Below, one piece after another: positions 1 through 11,200 of a stretch of DNA of 64,000 nucleotides. How positions within the stretch are numbered: the first letter of the stretch is position 1; every line of letters begins with the position of its first letter. The DNA is taken from the NCBI RefSeq assembly GCF_002111585.1, contig NZ_LUTP01000006.1:1-64000 (forward strand). The letters are read 5' to 3'. Made by a program: the position numbers and the translations under genes. The notes below the pieces were generated by a model, which did no database searches, was not told the origin of the DNA, and saw nothing but the letters and a program-made list of their open reading frames with translations. Source of the stretch: Lonsdalea iberica (GTDB taxonomy: Bacteria; Pseudomonadota; Gammaproteobacteria; Enterobacterales; Enterobacteriaceae).

Positions 1-14
1 GCTGAACCGAGATA

Positions 15-42
15 AAAAGCCTGAATTTATATTCAGGCTTTT
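15..42. terminator. Bidirectional rho-independent terminator
   Basis: A perfect 12-bp inverted repeat (15-26 with 31-42) encloses a 4-base loop; its ends are A-rich on the left and T-rich on the right. It lies just past the stop codon of the minus-strand nitrilase and can stop transcription from either side. Confidence 0.8.
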
Positions 43-70
43 CTTCTAACGAAAAACCTCCCACACCGCA

Positions 71-1027
71 TTATTTCTTCGGTTCGTTCGTCCCATCCCC
101 CACCGTATTCTTATATCGCACCGCAGCGCGGGGCGTTTCATCGACCGTCAGTGAGAAAACATCCGGGCGAGCATAGTGACCGGTGACGTCCATATCGTAG
201 CGGGCTTTGACCAAGTCATCAGTGTCAATTTCCGCCATTAGCAGCCCCGCTGTCCCCGTGAACGGGCCCGCCAGCACGGTGCCCATCGGGTCGACAATCA
301 GGCTACCGCCGTTGATCAGCGGGCGGTGATCGTCCCAGGCCGTGACGCTGATCCCCAACTCGGCGGGCGACGCCTGAATTTGACAAGCGGTGACCACGAA
401 ACAGCGCCCTTCGTGAGCGATGTGCCGCATAGACGCCTGCCAGTTCTCGCGTTCGTCCACGGTCGGCGCGCACCAGATTTCCACGCCTTTACCGTACATG
501 GCCATGCGCAGTGCGGGCATATGGTTTTCCCAACAAATCGCCGCGCCGACTTTACCGGCCTGCGTGTTAACAACGCTCAGCGTCGAACCGTCCCCCTGCC
601 CCCAGATCAATCGCTCAGTGCCGGTCGGCATCAGCTTGCGATGCTTACCGACCAGCCCGCCTTCGGGCGTGAAGAACAGTGCGGTGCAGTAGAGCGTATT
701 GCCGTCACGTTCGATGGCGCCGACCACCAGCGACGCGCCGGTGCGTGCGGAGAGTCCCGCCAGCGCCTCGCACTCTTCGCCGTTAAGATCGATCGCGTTG
801 TGGTAGTAGCGTGCATAAGCCTCGCGCCCTTCCGGCAGACGATAGCCTAAATAGGTACCGAAAATCTCTCCTTTAGGATATCCCCCTAAAAGCGCCTCCG
901 GCATGACGACGAGCGCACAACCGCTGCGCGCAATCTCGTCCTCATACGCCAATATCTCCTGCAAGGTCGCCGCTTTTCCTTCGGGAGAAGACCCTAGTTG
1001 CAGTGCCGCCACGACGGATTTCGCCAT
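71..1027 (-). CDS. Nitrilase (carbon-nitrogen hydrolase family)
   Basis: This 318-residue protein hydrolyses a nitrile to the carboxylic acid and ammonia; the family is cytoplasmic and usually forms large oligomers. The Glu-Lys-Cys triad is visible: E44 in MPEALLGG, K131 in [12 protein letters not shown], and C165 in [10 protein letters not shown], with the second Glu at 138. The WEN after the cysteine favours a true nitrilase over an amidase or N-carbamoylase. The start at 1027 is chosen because an AGGGGA ribosome site precedes it by about six bases; an upstream in-frame ATG at 1135 adds 36 residues that do not look like the family. The natural substrate cannot be read from sequence; plant-derived nitriles are a guess from the pectinolytic context. 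A broken LysR-type regulator lies divergently next to it, so specific regulation may have been lost. Confidence 0.9.
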   Translation of the reverse strand: MAKSVVAALQLGSSPEGKAATLQEILAYEDEIARSGCALVVMPEALLGGYPKGEIFGTYLGYRLPEGREAYARYYHNAIDLNGEECEALAGLSARTGASLVVGAIERDGNTLYCTALFFTPEGGLVGKHRKLMPTGTERLIWGQGDGSTLSVVNTQAGKVGAAICWENHMPALRMAMYGKGVEIWCAPTVDERENWQASMRHIAHEGRCFVVTACQIQASPAELGISVTAWDDHRPLINGGSLIVDPMGTVLAGPFTGTAGLLMAEIDTDDLVKARYDMDVTGHYARPDVFSLTVDETPRAAVRYKNTVGDGTNEPKK

Positions 1028-1142
1028 ACTCTGTTCCCCTGTCATCAATGGTGGATTGCCGCCTCGCAGATGAGACGGCATAGGCTTCAGAGTGGCACTA
1101 CACGAACATGAATAAAAGCCCACTTCGTCGCTCAATACTAGG

Positions 1143-1606
1143 AATGAAATTACTATCGGAACGCTGGATCTGAATTCACTGAAAACCTTTGAGGCCTTGT
1201 ATGAAGAAGGCAGCGCCAGCCGCGCGGGCGTCAGACACGGGTTAACTCGGTTCGCCGTGATCGCCGCCTTGAAACAACTTACAACGCTATATCACGACCC
1301 GCTGTATATCCGCAACGAACGGGGATCGTCGCCTACGGCGGGTATCGGGGTCTAATGGATGAAAAGCGGACGAAACGCGGGCTGAGCCGCACCGTCGGGG
1401 CGTCGACCACCCACTTCGCCGCCATCCCCTGGCTATTAAAAGACAGCGATCTAGTGACGACCATCCCCGCGCTCGCGGCAAGGGCCATCGTAGGAATGGT
1501 GCCGACGCTGAGCGGTGAGCCTTGTCCGCCAGCGCTGCGCGATCGGCCAATACAGCAGACAGGCGAAGCACTGACCGACTCGACGACTGTCTTCGACGGA
1601 GCCTGA
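1143..1606 (+). pseudogene. LysR-type transcriptional regulator, degraded remnant
   Basis: Two reading-frame pieces of a LysR regulator remain. Positions 1164-1352 encode an N-terminal winged-helix segment ([20 protein letters not shown], later DPLYIRNERG) with no start codon in frame. It ends at a TAA at 1353. Positions 1355-1606, in another frame, encode what looks like the end of the effector-binding domain (HFAAIPWLLKDSDLVTTIPA). About 150 residues of the usual 300 are missing in between. An ATG at 1144 is one base out of frame with the helix, suggesting a further small deletion. It is divergent from the nitrilase gene, the classic arrangement of a LysR activator with its target. It cannot make a working regulator. 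Confidence 0.75.
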
Positions 1607-1701
1607 AGAACGATAAATTGATATTGGTAACACTTTTGATATTTTGTCGCAGGATCTGTGACTCCTCCCGCGACCTGCCTCATCATTTTTATCCCTTTTT
1701 A

Positions 1702-1717
1702 TGGGATCGCCCTCACA
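1702..1717. promoter_or_regulatory. Candidate CRP site upstream of btsT
   Basis: TGGGA-N6-TCACA matches nine of the ten core CRP positions. It lies about 50 bases before the BtsR-like repeats. CRP is known to control btsT in E. coli; use of this particular site is inferred. Confidence 0.35.
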
Positions 1718-1765
1718 CATTCAAGCCAGCAATAACCTCATAAAGACCACTGGCGCGCGCCCATG

Positions 1766-1795
1766 ACCGCTTAGGGGTGCTATCCCACCGCTCAC
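1766..1795 (+). promoter_or_regulatory. BtsR (LytTR-type) binding repeats upstream of btsT
   Basis: Two direct repeats, ACCGCTTAG (1766-1774) and ACCGCTCAC (1787-1795), are 21 bases apart start to start, two helical turns. They fit the degenerate repeat described for BtsR upstream of E. coli btsT. The gene for BtsR is about 3.6 kb away in this window. Confidence 0.65.
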
Positions 1796-1943
1796 GCAAT
1801 TATCCCACCGACCGGCCGCAAAGTTCGCCACGATAGCCGTCAGCATCAACACTGGCTTTCTCTCTAACTCCTAAAACCCATACAGCCTTATTAAAGCAGC
1901 CCGTTTCGCTGTTTTACTGGTTCGTCTGACAAGCAGGTTTTGT

Positions 1944-4094
1944 ATGAAAAATAATACGTTCCTCAAACATATTCCCTGGGTCGTCATCGGTATCATCGGC
2001 GCGTTTTGCCTTGCAGTCGTCGCCCTGCGTCGGGGCGAAAACGTCAGCGCGCTGTGGATTGTCGTCGCGTCTGTCTCCGTCTATTTGGTGGCGTATCGCT
2101 ATTACAGCCTATACATCGCCCAGAAAGTCATGAGATTGGACCCGTCGCGCGCGACGCCCGCCGTCATCAACAATGACGGTCTCAACTACGTGCCGACCAA
2201 CCGCTACGTGCTGTTCGGACATCACTTCGCGGCTATCGCGGGCGCCGGACCGTTAGTGGGACCGGTTCTGGCGGCGCAGATGGGCTACCTTCCCGGTACC
2301 CTATGGCTGCTGGCTGGCGTCGTGCTAGCCGGCGCCGTACAAGATTTTATGGTGCTGTTTATCTCCTCTCGCCGTAACGGCGCGTCGCTGGGTGAGATGA
2401 TAAAGGAAGAGATGGGACGCGTACCGGGCACCATCGCCCTGTTCGGCTGTTTCCTGATCATGATTATCATTCTGGCGGTGCTGGCGCTGATCGTGGTGAA
2501 AGCGCTGGCGGAAAGTCCGTGGGGGGTGTTCACCGTATGCTCGACGGTGCCGATCGCGTTGTTCATGGGTATCTACATGCGCTTCCTGCGTCCGGGCCGA
2601 GTGGGCGAGGTTTCCGTCATCGGTATCGTACTGCTGGTCGCCTCCATCTGGTTCGGCGGCATCATTGCGCACGATCCGTTCTGGGGACCGGCGCTGACCT
2701 TCAAAGACACCACCATCACCTTCACGCTGATTGGCTATGCGTTCGTCTCCGCACTCCTGCCGGTATGGCTGATTCTGGCACCGCGCGACTATCTGGCGAC
2801 GTTCCTGAAGATTGGGGTCATCGTCGGTTTGGCGGTCGGTATCGTGATCCTGAACCCGGACCTGAAAATGCCCGCCATCACCCAATACGTGGACGGCACC
2901 GGCCCGCTGTGGAAAGGCGCGTTGTTCCCCTTCTTGTTCATCACTATCGCCTGCGGCGCGGTCTCCGGCTTCCATGCCCTGATTGCCTCCGGCACCACGC
3001 CGAAGCTACTGGCCTGCGAAACGGATGCGCGGTTCATCGGCTACGGCGCCATGCTGATGGAGTCCTTCGTCGCCATCATGGCGCTGGTGGCCGCGTCCAT
3101 CATTGAGCCGGGCCTTTACTTCGCGATGAACACCCCGCCGTCGGGTCTTGGCATCGTCATGCCGAACCTGCACCAATTGGGGACGGAAAACGCGCCGCTG
3201 GTCTTGTCGCAGTTGCAAGAGGTCACCACGCAGGCGGCCGCGACCGTCAGCAGCTGGGGGTTCGTGATCTCGCCGGAACAGATTCTGCAGACCGCCAAAG
3301 ACATCGGCGAACCCTCCGTTCTGAACCGCGCAGGCGGCGCACCGACGCTGGCGGTCGGGATCGCGCTGGTGTTCCATCAGATCATCCCCGCCGCAGATAT
3401 GGGCTTCTGGTATCACTTCGGCATTTTGTTTGAAGCGCTGTTTATTCTGACCGCGTTGGATGCCGGCACGCGTTCCGGCCGCTTCATGCTGCAAGACCTG
3501 CTGGGCAACTTCATCCCCTTCCTGAAGAAAACCAACTCGCTGCCCGCCGGTATCGTCGGTACGGCCGGTTGTGTGGGGCTGTGGGGCTATCTGCTCTACC
3601 AGGGCGTAGTGGATCCGCTGGGCGGAGTGAAGAGCCTATGGCCGCTGTTCGGCATTTCCAACCAGATGCTGGCGGCCGTTGCGCTGGTGCTGGCCGCCGT
3701 CGTCTTGGTGAAAATGAAGCGCACGCAATATCTCTGGGTGCCGCTGGTGCCCGCCACCTGGCTGCTGATATGCACCACCTGGGCGCTAGGTATGAAACTG
3801 TTCAGCACCAACCCGCAGATGGAAGGTTTCCTGTTCATGGCGCGGGAGTATAAGGCACGGATTCTGGCGGGCGGCGAACTGACCGCGCAGGAGGTCGCAA
3901 ATATGAATCACATCGTGATCAACAACTACACCAACGCCGGCCTGAGCATTCTCTTCCTGGTGGTGGTGTACAGTATTATCTTCTACGGTATTCGCACCTG
4001 GCTGAATGCGAGAAAAACGGATCAGCGGACGGACAAGGAAACGCCGTACGTTCCCGTCCCAGAAGGCGGCGTCAAAACCTCGTCGGGACATTGA
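1944..4094 (+). CDS. btsT: Pyruvate:proton symporter BtsT (CstA family)
   Basis: The 716-residue inner-membrane protein imports pyruvate with protons. It is the same length as E. coli BtsT (formerly YjiY) and shares its recognisable N-terminal HIPWV segment and its C-terminal tail [12 protein letters not shown], which separates it from the paralogue CstA. Many hydrophobic segments run through the length, including the conserved [20 protein letters not shown] region near residue 100. An AGCAGG ribosome site precedes the ATG. yjiX and yjiA follow on the same strand with short gaps, as in E. coli. The BtsR-type repeats and a CRP-like site upstream suggest induction by the BtsS/BtsR pair and by cAMP-CRP. 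Confidence 0.93.
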   Translation: MKNNTFLKHIPWVVIGIIGAFCLAVVALRRGENVSALWIVVASVSVYLVAYRYYSLYIAQKVMRLDPSRATPAVINNDGLNYVPTNRYVLFGHHFAAIAGAGPLVGPVLAAQMGYLPGTLWLLAGVVLAGAVQDFMVLFISSRRNGASLGEMIKEEMGRVPGTIALFGCFLIMIIILAVLALIVVKALAESPWGVFTVCSTVPIALFMGIYMRFLRPGRVGEVSVIGIVLLVASIWFGGIIAHDPFWGPALTFKDTTITFTLIGYAFVSALLPVWLILAPRDYLATFLKIGVIVGLAVGIVILNPDLKMPAITQYVDGTGPLWKGALFPFLFITIACGAVSGFHALIASGTTPKLLACETDARFIGYGAMLMESFVAIMALVAASIIEPGLYFAMNTPPSGLGIVMPNLHQLGTENAPLVLSQLQEVTTQAAATVSSWGFVISPEQILQTAKDIGEPSVLNRAGGAPTLAVGIALVFHQIIPAADMGFWYHFGILFEALFILTALDAGTRSGRFMLQDLLGNFIPFLKKTNSLPAGIVGTAGCVGLWGYLLYQGVVDPLGGVKSLWPLFGISNQMLAAVALVLAAVVLVKMKRTQYLWVPLVPATWLLICTTWALGMKLFSTNPQMEGFLFMAREYKARILAGGELTAQEVANMNHIVINNYTNAGLSILFLVVVYSIIFYGIRTWLNARKTDQRTDKETPYVPVPEGGVKTSSGH

Positions 4095-4143
4095 TGATCA
4101 GCACAGCCCCGCTTTGGCGGGGCTGTACCCTGAGGAAAATACG

Positions 4144-4347
4144 ATGTTTGATCAATTGGGCAAGGCGTCAAAGTATCTCGGACAGGCTGCCCGTATGCTG
4201 ATTGGGATCCCTGACTATGAAACCTATGTCGCGCATATGCAGACCAACCATCCTGACAGCCCGGTCATGACCTACGAAGAATTTTTCCGAGAGCGTCAAC
4301 AGGCGCGCTACGGCGGCGACGGTAAAGGCGGCATGCGCTGCTGCTGA
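4144..4347 (+). CDS. yjiX: YjiX/YbdD family small protein
   Basis: A 67-residue protein of the DUF466 family (E. coli YjiX and YbdD), whose genes routinely follow btsT or cstA. It begins [21 protein letters not shown] and ends in a pair of cysteines (MRCC). A good ribosome site (CTGAGGAA) precedes the ATG. It lies 49 bases after btsT and 14 before yjiA, so it is probably cotranscribed. Its function is not established; work on homologues suggests it assists the neighbouring pyruvate transporter. Confidence 0.88.
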   Translation: MFDQLGKASKYLGQAARMLIGIPDYETYVAHMQTNHPDSPVMTYEEFFRERQQARYGGDGKGGMRCC

Positions 4348-4361
4348 CCCAAAGGAGAATC

Positions 4362-5329
4362 ATGATGACGACCCCCATTCCCGTTACGGTATTAACCGGT
4401 TTCCTGGGCGCGGGCAAAACCACCCTGCTGCGCCATATCCTTAATGCCCCCCACGGCTTGAGCATCGCCGTCATTGAAAACGAGTTTGGTGATGTCGCCT
4501 TCGATGACCAGCTTATCGGCGACCGCGCTACGCAAATCAAAACGCTGAGCAACGGCTGCATTTGCTGTACGCGTTCCAACGAACTGGAAGATGCGCTGCT
4601 CGATCTGCTCGACGGTCGGGACAAAGGCGACATTGCCTTCGACAGGCTGATGATCGAGTGCACCGGCATGGCCGACCCAGGCCCGATCATTCACACTTTT
4701 TTCTCGCATGAAATACTGTGTGAGCGCTATTTGCTGGACGGCGTCATCACGCTGGTGGACGCGGTGCACGCCGATGACCAGCTGGATCGCTTCCCGCTGG
4801 CGCAATCGCAGGTCGGCTATGCCGACCGACTGCTGTTGACCAAAACCGACCTGTCGGGCGACCACTCGGCGCTGACCGAGCGCTTGGCAGAATCAACGCC
4901 CGCGCGCCGATCTACCCGGTCACGCAGGGTGATATTGATCTGTCGCACCTGTTCAACACCCGCGGCTTCCTGCTCGACGAACGCGTGGTCGCCGTCAAGC
5001 CGATTTACCATTTCGCCCCCGGCAAGCCGGATGATATCGCCTCCATCGTCGTGACGCTCGACTACCCGGTCGCGCTGGATGCCGTATCTAACGTCATGGA
5101 GGGTTTGCTGGTTGGCTTTACCGATAACCTACTGCGCTACAAAGGCATGCTGTGGATTGAGGATCAGCCTCGCTGTCTGCTATTTCAGGGCGTACAACGC
5201 TTGTACAACGCCGATTGGGATCGCGAATGGCTGCCCGAGGAGAAGCGGCGAAGCACGCTGATTTTTATCGGCGTGCAACTGCCAGAACAGAATATCCGCC
5301 AGGCCTTCGAAGCCCTGAGACCGCAATAA
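4362..5329 (+). pseudogene. yjiA: GTPase YjiA (COG0523 family), one-base frameshift
   Basis: The gene encodes a G3E GTPase of the metal-chaperone-like COG0523 family. Counting from the second ATG (4365, better spaced from AGGAG), the Walker A motif GFLGAGKTT lies at residues 12-20, the metal-binding CICC at 65-68, ECTGMADPGP near 104-113 and the guanine-specificity TKTD near 160. The frame is lost at about 4889-4890: the codon expected in RLARIN lacks its first base. The C-terminal domain continues intact in the +1-shifted frame (INARAPIYPVTQGDIDLSHL, then to LRPQ at 5329). As read, the product stops at 5054 after a nonsense tail. Both halves are otherwise well conserved, so the lesion is recent or a sequencing error. 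Confidence 0.85.
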
Positions 5330-5366
5330 GCCGCATCACGGGCACCGTTGCGCGGCATTTTTCGAC

Positions 5367-6086
5367 TCACAGCCCCAGCGTTTCCTTCAGGTTTTTGAGA
5401 TAGCGGCGGCTGACCGGCACGGTTTGACCATCACGCAGCAGCAGCTCCGCCTGGCCGTTGTCCTCCAGACGGATTTCACTCAAGTGGGCCATATTGACCA
5501 GATATTGCCGGTGACAGCGCAGCAGCGGCGTGCGGTTTTCCAGCGTCCGCAGCGTTAGGTCAGTGAACCCTTCCCGGCCGCCGTGGCTGGCGACAAAAAC
5601 ACCACTCATGCGACTGCTGACGTAGGCCACGTCCTCCATCTGCAGTAGATAGATACGACCGCGACCGTTGCAGGGAATGAATTTGAGCGGCGGCTGTTGG
5701 TCGGATAGCACGGAAATATCCTGCTCCTGTCGTTCCTGTCGCAAACGCGTCAGCGTTTTCTGTAACCGCGGGGATTCGATAGGTTTGAGCAGGTAATCAA
5801 ACGCATGCTCTTCGAATGCCTTGACCGCGTATTCATCGAATGCGGTCAGGAATACCGTGTATGGCCGGAATTGATCGTCGAGCATTCCCACCATCTCCAG
5901 ACCGCTGATGCGCGGCATTTGAATGTCGAGGAACATGACGTCGGGCCTTAGAGCATGAACGGCGCCGAGGGCTTCCACCGCGTTGGCGCACTCGCCGACA
6001 ATCTCAATATCGCTCTCCTTTTGCAGTAGCACACGCAGGTTTTCCCTCGCCAGCGGTTCATCGTCGACAATCAACACTTTCAACAT
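5367..6086 (-). CDS. btsR: LytTR-family response regulator BtsR
   Basis: The 239-residue regulator has a receiver domain (acidic pair D8-D9, phospho-acceptor D54 in FLDIQMP, a conserved Lys in YLLKP) and a C-terminal LytTR DNA-binding domain from about residue 135 ([23 protein letters not shown]). Length and sequence match E. coli BtsR (YehT). The ATG at 6086 is chosen because [11 protein letters not shown] is the family start; it overlaps the end of btsS by seven bases, so the two are translationally coupled. The known target is btsT, which here is convergent with it, next to the truncated yjiA. Confidence 0.93.
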   Translation of the reverse strand: MLKVLIVDDEPLARENLRVLLQKESDIEIVGECANAVEALGAVHALRPDVMFLDIQMPRISGLEMVGMLDDQFRPYTVFLTAFDEYAVKAFEEHAFDYLLKPIESPRLQKTLTRLRQERQEQDISVLSDQQPPLKFIPCNGRGRIYLLQMEDVAYVSSRMSGVFVASHGGREGFTDLTLRTLENRTPLLRCHRQYLVNMAHLSEIRLEDNGQAELLLRDGQTVPVSRRYLKNLKETLGL

Positions 6087-7768
6087 AGACGCTCCTCCAA
6101 AGGCAGCCGCAGGATGATGCGGGTAAACCAATCCGGTTCACAGGTGACGGTCAGACCATAACTGTCGCCAAAGCGCGCTCGCAGGCGCTTATCCACCAAA
6201 CTCATCCCCAGTCCGGTACTGCTCTGGCTGGACTGATAAAGACCGGCATTATCTTCTATCGCCAAAATCAGATATCCCCCCTCCTGGCTGGCTTGGATCG
6301 TGATTTGTCCCACGCCCAGCAGCTGCGAGGTGCCGTGCTTGATGGCATTTTCCACAATGGGCTGCAACGTAAACGCGGGCAGCTTTTGCATCGACAGTTC
6401 ATCCGGGACGTTCAACTGGACGTTCAGCCGCGACTGAAATCGCGCCTTTTCAATTTGCAGGTAGGCGTTAACGTGATCCAGCTCGTCGGCCAGCGTGACG
6501 ATCTCCGTCGAGCGCTTGAGATTTTTGCGAAAGAAGGTCGACAGATACTGCACTAGCTGACCGGCTTTGTCGCTGTCGTGGCGGATGACGGCCATCAGGG
6601 TATTGAGCGCGTTAAACAGAAAATGCGGATTCACCTGCGCATGCAGCAGTTTGATCTCTGACTGGGCCAGCAGCACCTTCTGATCTTCATATTTGCCGGC
6701 GAGGATTTGCGCCGACAGCAACTGCGCGATCCCCTCGCCTAACGTCCGATTGATGGAGCTGAACAGACGATGTTTGGCTTCATAGAGCTTAATCGTCCCG
6801 ATGACGCACTGGTTCTCGCCGCGCAATGGGATCACCAGCGTTGAGCCTAGTTTGCACTGCGGATGGAGCGAGCAGCGGTACGGCGTTTCGTTGCCATCCG
6901 CGTACACGACCTCGCCGGTTTCCAGCGCACGCCAGGTATAGTCGGAGGAGATGGGCTTGCCCGGCAAATGGTGGTCGTCGCCGATGCCGGTAAACGCCAG
7001 CAGCTTCTCCCGGTCAGTGATCGCCACCGCGCCGATATCCAGCTCCTGGAACAGCACCTGCGCTACCTTGGTGCTGTTCTCTTCGTTGAAGCCCTGCCGC
7101 AATATTCCCTCGGTCGAGGCCGCCACCCGCAGCGCCGTGGCGGAAAATGCCGAGGTGTATTTTTCAAACATCGCACGCTTATCCAGCAGGATACGCATAA
7201 ACATCGCCGCGCCGACAGTGTTGGTCACCATCATAGGCGCGGCGATGTTTTGAACCAGCTGCAACGCTTCCTGAAACGGGCGGGCTAGCAGCAGGATGAT
7301 CGCCATCTGCGTCAGCTCGGCGACCAGCGTTATCGCCCCCGCGGTGAATGGGCTAAACAGGCTGTCGCTGCGCCCTCGCCGAATCAACACAGTGTGCACC
7401 AGTCCGCCCAACAGCCCTTCGGTAATGGTGGAAATCATGCAGCTGAACGCAGTCATCCCCCCCATGGCGTAACGATGCAGGCCGCCGGTCAGGCCAACCA
7501 GTCCGCCGACCACCGGCCCGCCCAGTAATCCGCCCATAACGGCGCCGATAGCGCGCGTGTTGGCGATCGAATCGTCAATATGCAGACCCAGATAGGTTCC
7601 CATAATGCAGAACATCGAGAAGGTGACGTAACAGAGCAGCTTGTGCGGCAACCGCACCGTGATTTGGATCAGGGGAATAAACAGACGCGTTTTACTCATC
7701 AACCAGGCGATGACTAAAAACACACACATTTGCTGCAACAGCAGTAACACCAAATTAAATGCGTACAT
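6080..7768 (-). CDS. btsS: Pyruvate-sensing histidine kinase BtsS
   Basis: The 562-residue LytS-type sensor kinase is one residue longer than E. coli BtsS (YehU). The first 200 residues form the membrane-spanning 5TM-5TMR_LYT domain, followed by a GAF domain (about 210-355). The kinase core has the [14 protein letters not shown] motif with H382 as the expected phosphorylated residue, and the ATP-binding N-box VENAIKHGT near 470. The E. coli protein binds external pyruvate with high affinity and phosphorylates BtsR. btsS and btsR overlap and form one operon. No specific promoter could be assigned. Confidence 0.93.
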   Translation of the reverse strand: MYAFNLVLLLLQQMCVFLVIAWLMSKTRLFIPLIQITVRLPHKLLCYVTFSMFCIMGTYLGLHIDDSIANTRAIGAVMGGLLGGPVVGGLVGLTGGLHRYAMGGMTAFSCMISTITEGLLGGLVHTVLIRRGRSDSLFSPFTAGAITLVAELTQMAIILLLARPFQEALQLVQNIAAPMMVTNTVGAAMFMRILLDKRAMFEKYTSAFSATALRVAASTEGILRQGFNEENSTKVAQVLFQELDIGAVAITDREKLLAFTGIGDDHHLPGKPISSDYTWRALETGEVVYADGNETPYRCSLHPQCKLGSTLVIPLRGENQCVIGTIKLYEAKHRLFSSINRTLGEGIAQLLSAQILAGKYEDQKVLLAQSEIKLLHAQVNPHFLFNALNTLMAVIRHDSDKAGQLVQYLSTFFRKNLKRSTEIVTLADELDHVNAYLQIEKARFQSRLNVQLNVPDELSMQKLPAFTLQPIVENAIKHGTSQLLGVGQITIQASQEGGYLILAIEDNAGLYQSSQSSTGLGMSLVDKRLRARFGDSYGLTVTCEPDWFTRIILRLPLEERLC

Positions 7769-8278
7769 ACCCGGAGGCCGCCAGTTTTTTGTGCAGTGAC
7801 CTTAGCCTGTTTCATGTAGGCTTTCTTTGAATCGTGGCATATAACTGACAAAAAGTGGTCAAAAAAACCGGCGAGAACCTCATCCCTCCCGTGGAGCGCG
7901 ACGAAGCGTGATGCCTGACGAAATCAGGATGCGCGATTTCCTGTTTTCGCTCTGCAGCCGTGCCCCCTTAGCGGATTGATGAGCAAAAATAAGTGACGTT
8001 GTCACCACGCCGATTTTGGCAGGCAGTTATCGGCGTCAGCCGTGGATGTGAGGACGATAAAGATAAGCCCGCAATGATCACAGAAGTGGGAAGTGGGAAG
8101 TGGGAAGTGGGAAGTGGGAAGTGGGAAGTGGGAAGTGGGAAGTGGGAAGTGGGAAGTGGGAAGGCATAGATAGCGTGTCACACTGAAGAGGGATCGACCC
8201 GCATCAAGACGAATAATCAGAAAGAGAACAACAGGCGATCGCCGCCGCAGCGGAGATCGCCTTTAAGCAGACGCCGCG
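7769..8278. other. Intergenic region between btsS and mukB
   Basis: About 510 bases without a convincing gene. It holds the 7-bp tandem repeat at 8084-8160 and a hairpin near 8233-8262, just past the mukB stop, that lacks a strong U tract. The btsS promoter should lie near 7769-7900 but was not identified. In E. coli ldtD follows mukB; it is not here. Confidence 0.6.
8084..8160. repeat. Tandem repeat, 11 copies of a 7-bp unit
   Basis: Eleven perfect head-to-tail copies of AAGTGGG run without interruption. The unit length is not a multiple of three and the tract is outside any gene. Such tracts change copy number easily by slippage, so this is a likely variable-number locus. Confidence 0.95.
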
Positions 8279-11200
8279 CTAGGTCGTCGGTGCCGCCACA
8301 CTCTCTTCGGTCTCGCTGGCGAAGCCGCGCAGTCCCACCACATGCACATGCTCGTGGTTTTGGTAGACCTTACGGACCAGCTTATAGGTAGTGCCTTTCT
8401 CTGGGCTGATGTTCTCCGGCGCTGCGATGATCAGCTGCATTTCCAGCCGTTCACACAGCTCGAATAGCGTGGCGATGGACTTGGCATCCAGACGCGCCGC
8501 TTCATCGAGGAACAGCAGACGACAAGGCGAGATATCTTTCCCACGCAGCCGTTTAGACTCTTCTTCCCAGCTCTGCACCACCATGACCAGAATGGACATC
8601 CCGGTACCAATGGCCTCCCCGGTCGACAGCGCCCCGCTCTCCGCACGCAGCCAGCCGTCGGTGCCACGATTGACTTCCACTTCCATTTCCAGGTAGTTGC
8701 GGTAATCCAGCAGCTCCTCGCCGATGGTTTGCGGCGCGCGCTGGCCCAAATCGATTTCCGGATTCAGACGCTGATAGAGTTTTGCCAATGCTTCCGAGAA
8801 GGTCAGACGGTTGCTGCTAAACAGATCCTGATGCATCTCCTGCTGTTCGGACAACACGTTCAGGAGCGTGGTATGCGTTTCACGCACGTTCACGTTCAAA
8901 CGGACGCTGTTGACCTGACCGAACGCCACCGCCTGCAGCCCCTGGTTCAGCATGCGAATACGATTCTGCTCGCGCTGAATGGTTTTGCGAATGATGTTGG
9001 CTACGCTGCGGGAGCTGATCGCCAGCGTTTTCTCGCGCGACGTCAGCTCTTCCGTCAGACGGTTCAGCTCGATCTCCATCTGTTCGATGGCTTCCACCGG
9101 GTCATCGGTACGGATAATGTCCTGACGGATGCGCTCGCGCAGGTGCTGATAGACCGCGATGTAGAACTGGATTTTGCGTTCCGGCCGTTTGGGATCTTCG
9201 GACAGACGCAACACATCGCGCAGATGTTCGTTGTCCGCCACCGCCTGACGCAGCGCGCCCAGCGCCTTATCCGACATAGAACGCAGCTCGTCACCGCTCA
9301 TGTAAGCCAGTTCTCGGCGATGCAGCCGACGCTCCATGCCGTTGTCGCGCACCAGGCGCATGACGGAGCACCAGCCCGACTTGGCGGTCACCACCTGTTC
9401 ACGCATCACATGGTAGTCGCGCTCCAGCTTGCGCAGTTTCTTCTGCAAGGCATCCATTTCGGCTTCGCAGAAGGTCAGCTGTTTTTCCAACTGGTTACGA
9501 CGAGCACGGTTGTTGCTCAACGCTGCATGCAGTTCGTCGCGACGCTGACGGGCGCGGGCTTCGGACTCTGCATCCGCACGCACCCCGATCTCCGTCAGTT
9601 CCTGGGTCAACTCTTTCAGCATGTCGCGCTTGGCGTCATAGGCGCTTTTCAGCGACGCCTGTAGCTGGCTGTACTGCGTCAACTGAGCCTGATGCTGGCG
9701 CAGTTGTTCACGCGCGCGGGTGCGCTCGGTTTCGGCCTGCTCCAGCCGCTGACGCAGCTTGTCGTTGAGGTCGGCGTCGGCATTCAGCATGCTCGCGGAA
9801 TCGGTATAGCTAAAGTGCGCGCGGCGCTGCACCACTTCGGTCAACGCGAAGGCTTGCTGCTTGGCGAGACGCTGCGCGCTCTGCGCCTGCGTATAATCCG
9901 CCTGCAACTGTTCATGCTGCTGCGGGTCGTTCTGCAAGACGCTGACCAGCGGCTCCAGCTGCGCCAATGTCGCGCCGTGTTGCTGAATGAAACGCGCGGC
10001 ATCCTCCGCCTCGTCAAGCTCCTCGCGGATCTCATCCACGCGATCGGCCAACGCGTCGTCACACAACAGGCTAATACGCGGGATCAGGCGGTTCAGCAAC
10101 GTCGTGTTCTCTTTCGCCTGCTCATACTGCTGACGCTGCTGCTGATTTTCATTGTCGAAATTGCTGATGGCCCGCTCTAACTCGCCGCGACGGCTGTTGA
10201 GCTGGCGAATGTCCTCTTCCGGATCGTCATCGAACGCCACGGCCAGATGCGCGCCGATAAAGCGGCTGAACGCCTGATGCAGGCGCTGTGTTTTTTGAAC
10301 GTCGAACGACAGCGTGGCGTACTGCTCTGACAGGACGTCGCGTTCGCTGCGCAGACTTTCCAGACGCTGTTCGCGCGCGGCGCGGCCAAACAAGGGCACG
10401 GACGGGAAGCGCGAGTAACGCCACTGACGGTCGGCGATCTTCACAACGACCGCTTTTTCCAGCTCTTCCACTTCGAACACGCTGTCATCGAACGACTGCG
10501 GATCGCCCTCGATCAGGTAGAGATCTTCCGGACAATCTTCCAAACCGGAAAGCTGTTCGCGCACCAGCGAGAGATCCGCCACGACAATCGCGTGACGCGA
10601 CGGGCCATACAGCGCGGAGAAGTACGGTGCGTCGTCCAGCGTGACATCGTCGTAGATCTCCGACAACAATACCCCGCCAAAACGCTCCGCCAGCGCGTTC
10701 AGGCGCTGATCTTCCGAACCGCCCGGCTGACTGAGCCGTTCGATCTGCGCTTCGACTTCACGCTTGCGGGCCGCCACTTCATCGCGTTCGACGGTGGTTT
10801 CGCGCTCGCGCTCCAGCAGCTGCTGCATGCATTCCGTGACCTGACGACTGTCCTCGAAGTTTTCCCCGCTCTGTTCGCTGAGCTGGGACAGCGTTTCCTG
10901 CGCCGCCAGCCATACCGGCGCGCGGGCCGTCAGTTGCTGGATACGCTGCTGGATCTGATCCAGCTCCTGACGCAACGCCATACGGCGTTCGCCGGCTTCC
11001 GCCACCAGTCCGGCCAATTCTTCGATCTGCGCGTCAATCGCCTGCTGCACGCCCTCAAGTTCTTCCGGCTGATACTCCTGACCGTTGCGCTTGGCAAAGT
11101 CCTGCAGCAGACGTTCAGCATCCTGCTGTTCCCGCAGACGCTGTTCCAGTTCGGACAAGCGCATACGCAGAGGCTGCACGCGTTCTGCCTGATAACGCTG

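Noticed and set aside
8233-8262. Hairpin after mukB as a terminator
   Set aside because: On the mukB strand the stem is followed by mixed sequence rather than a U tract.
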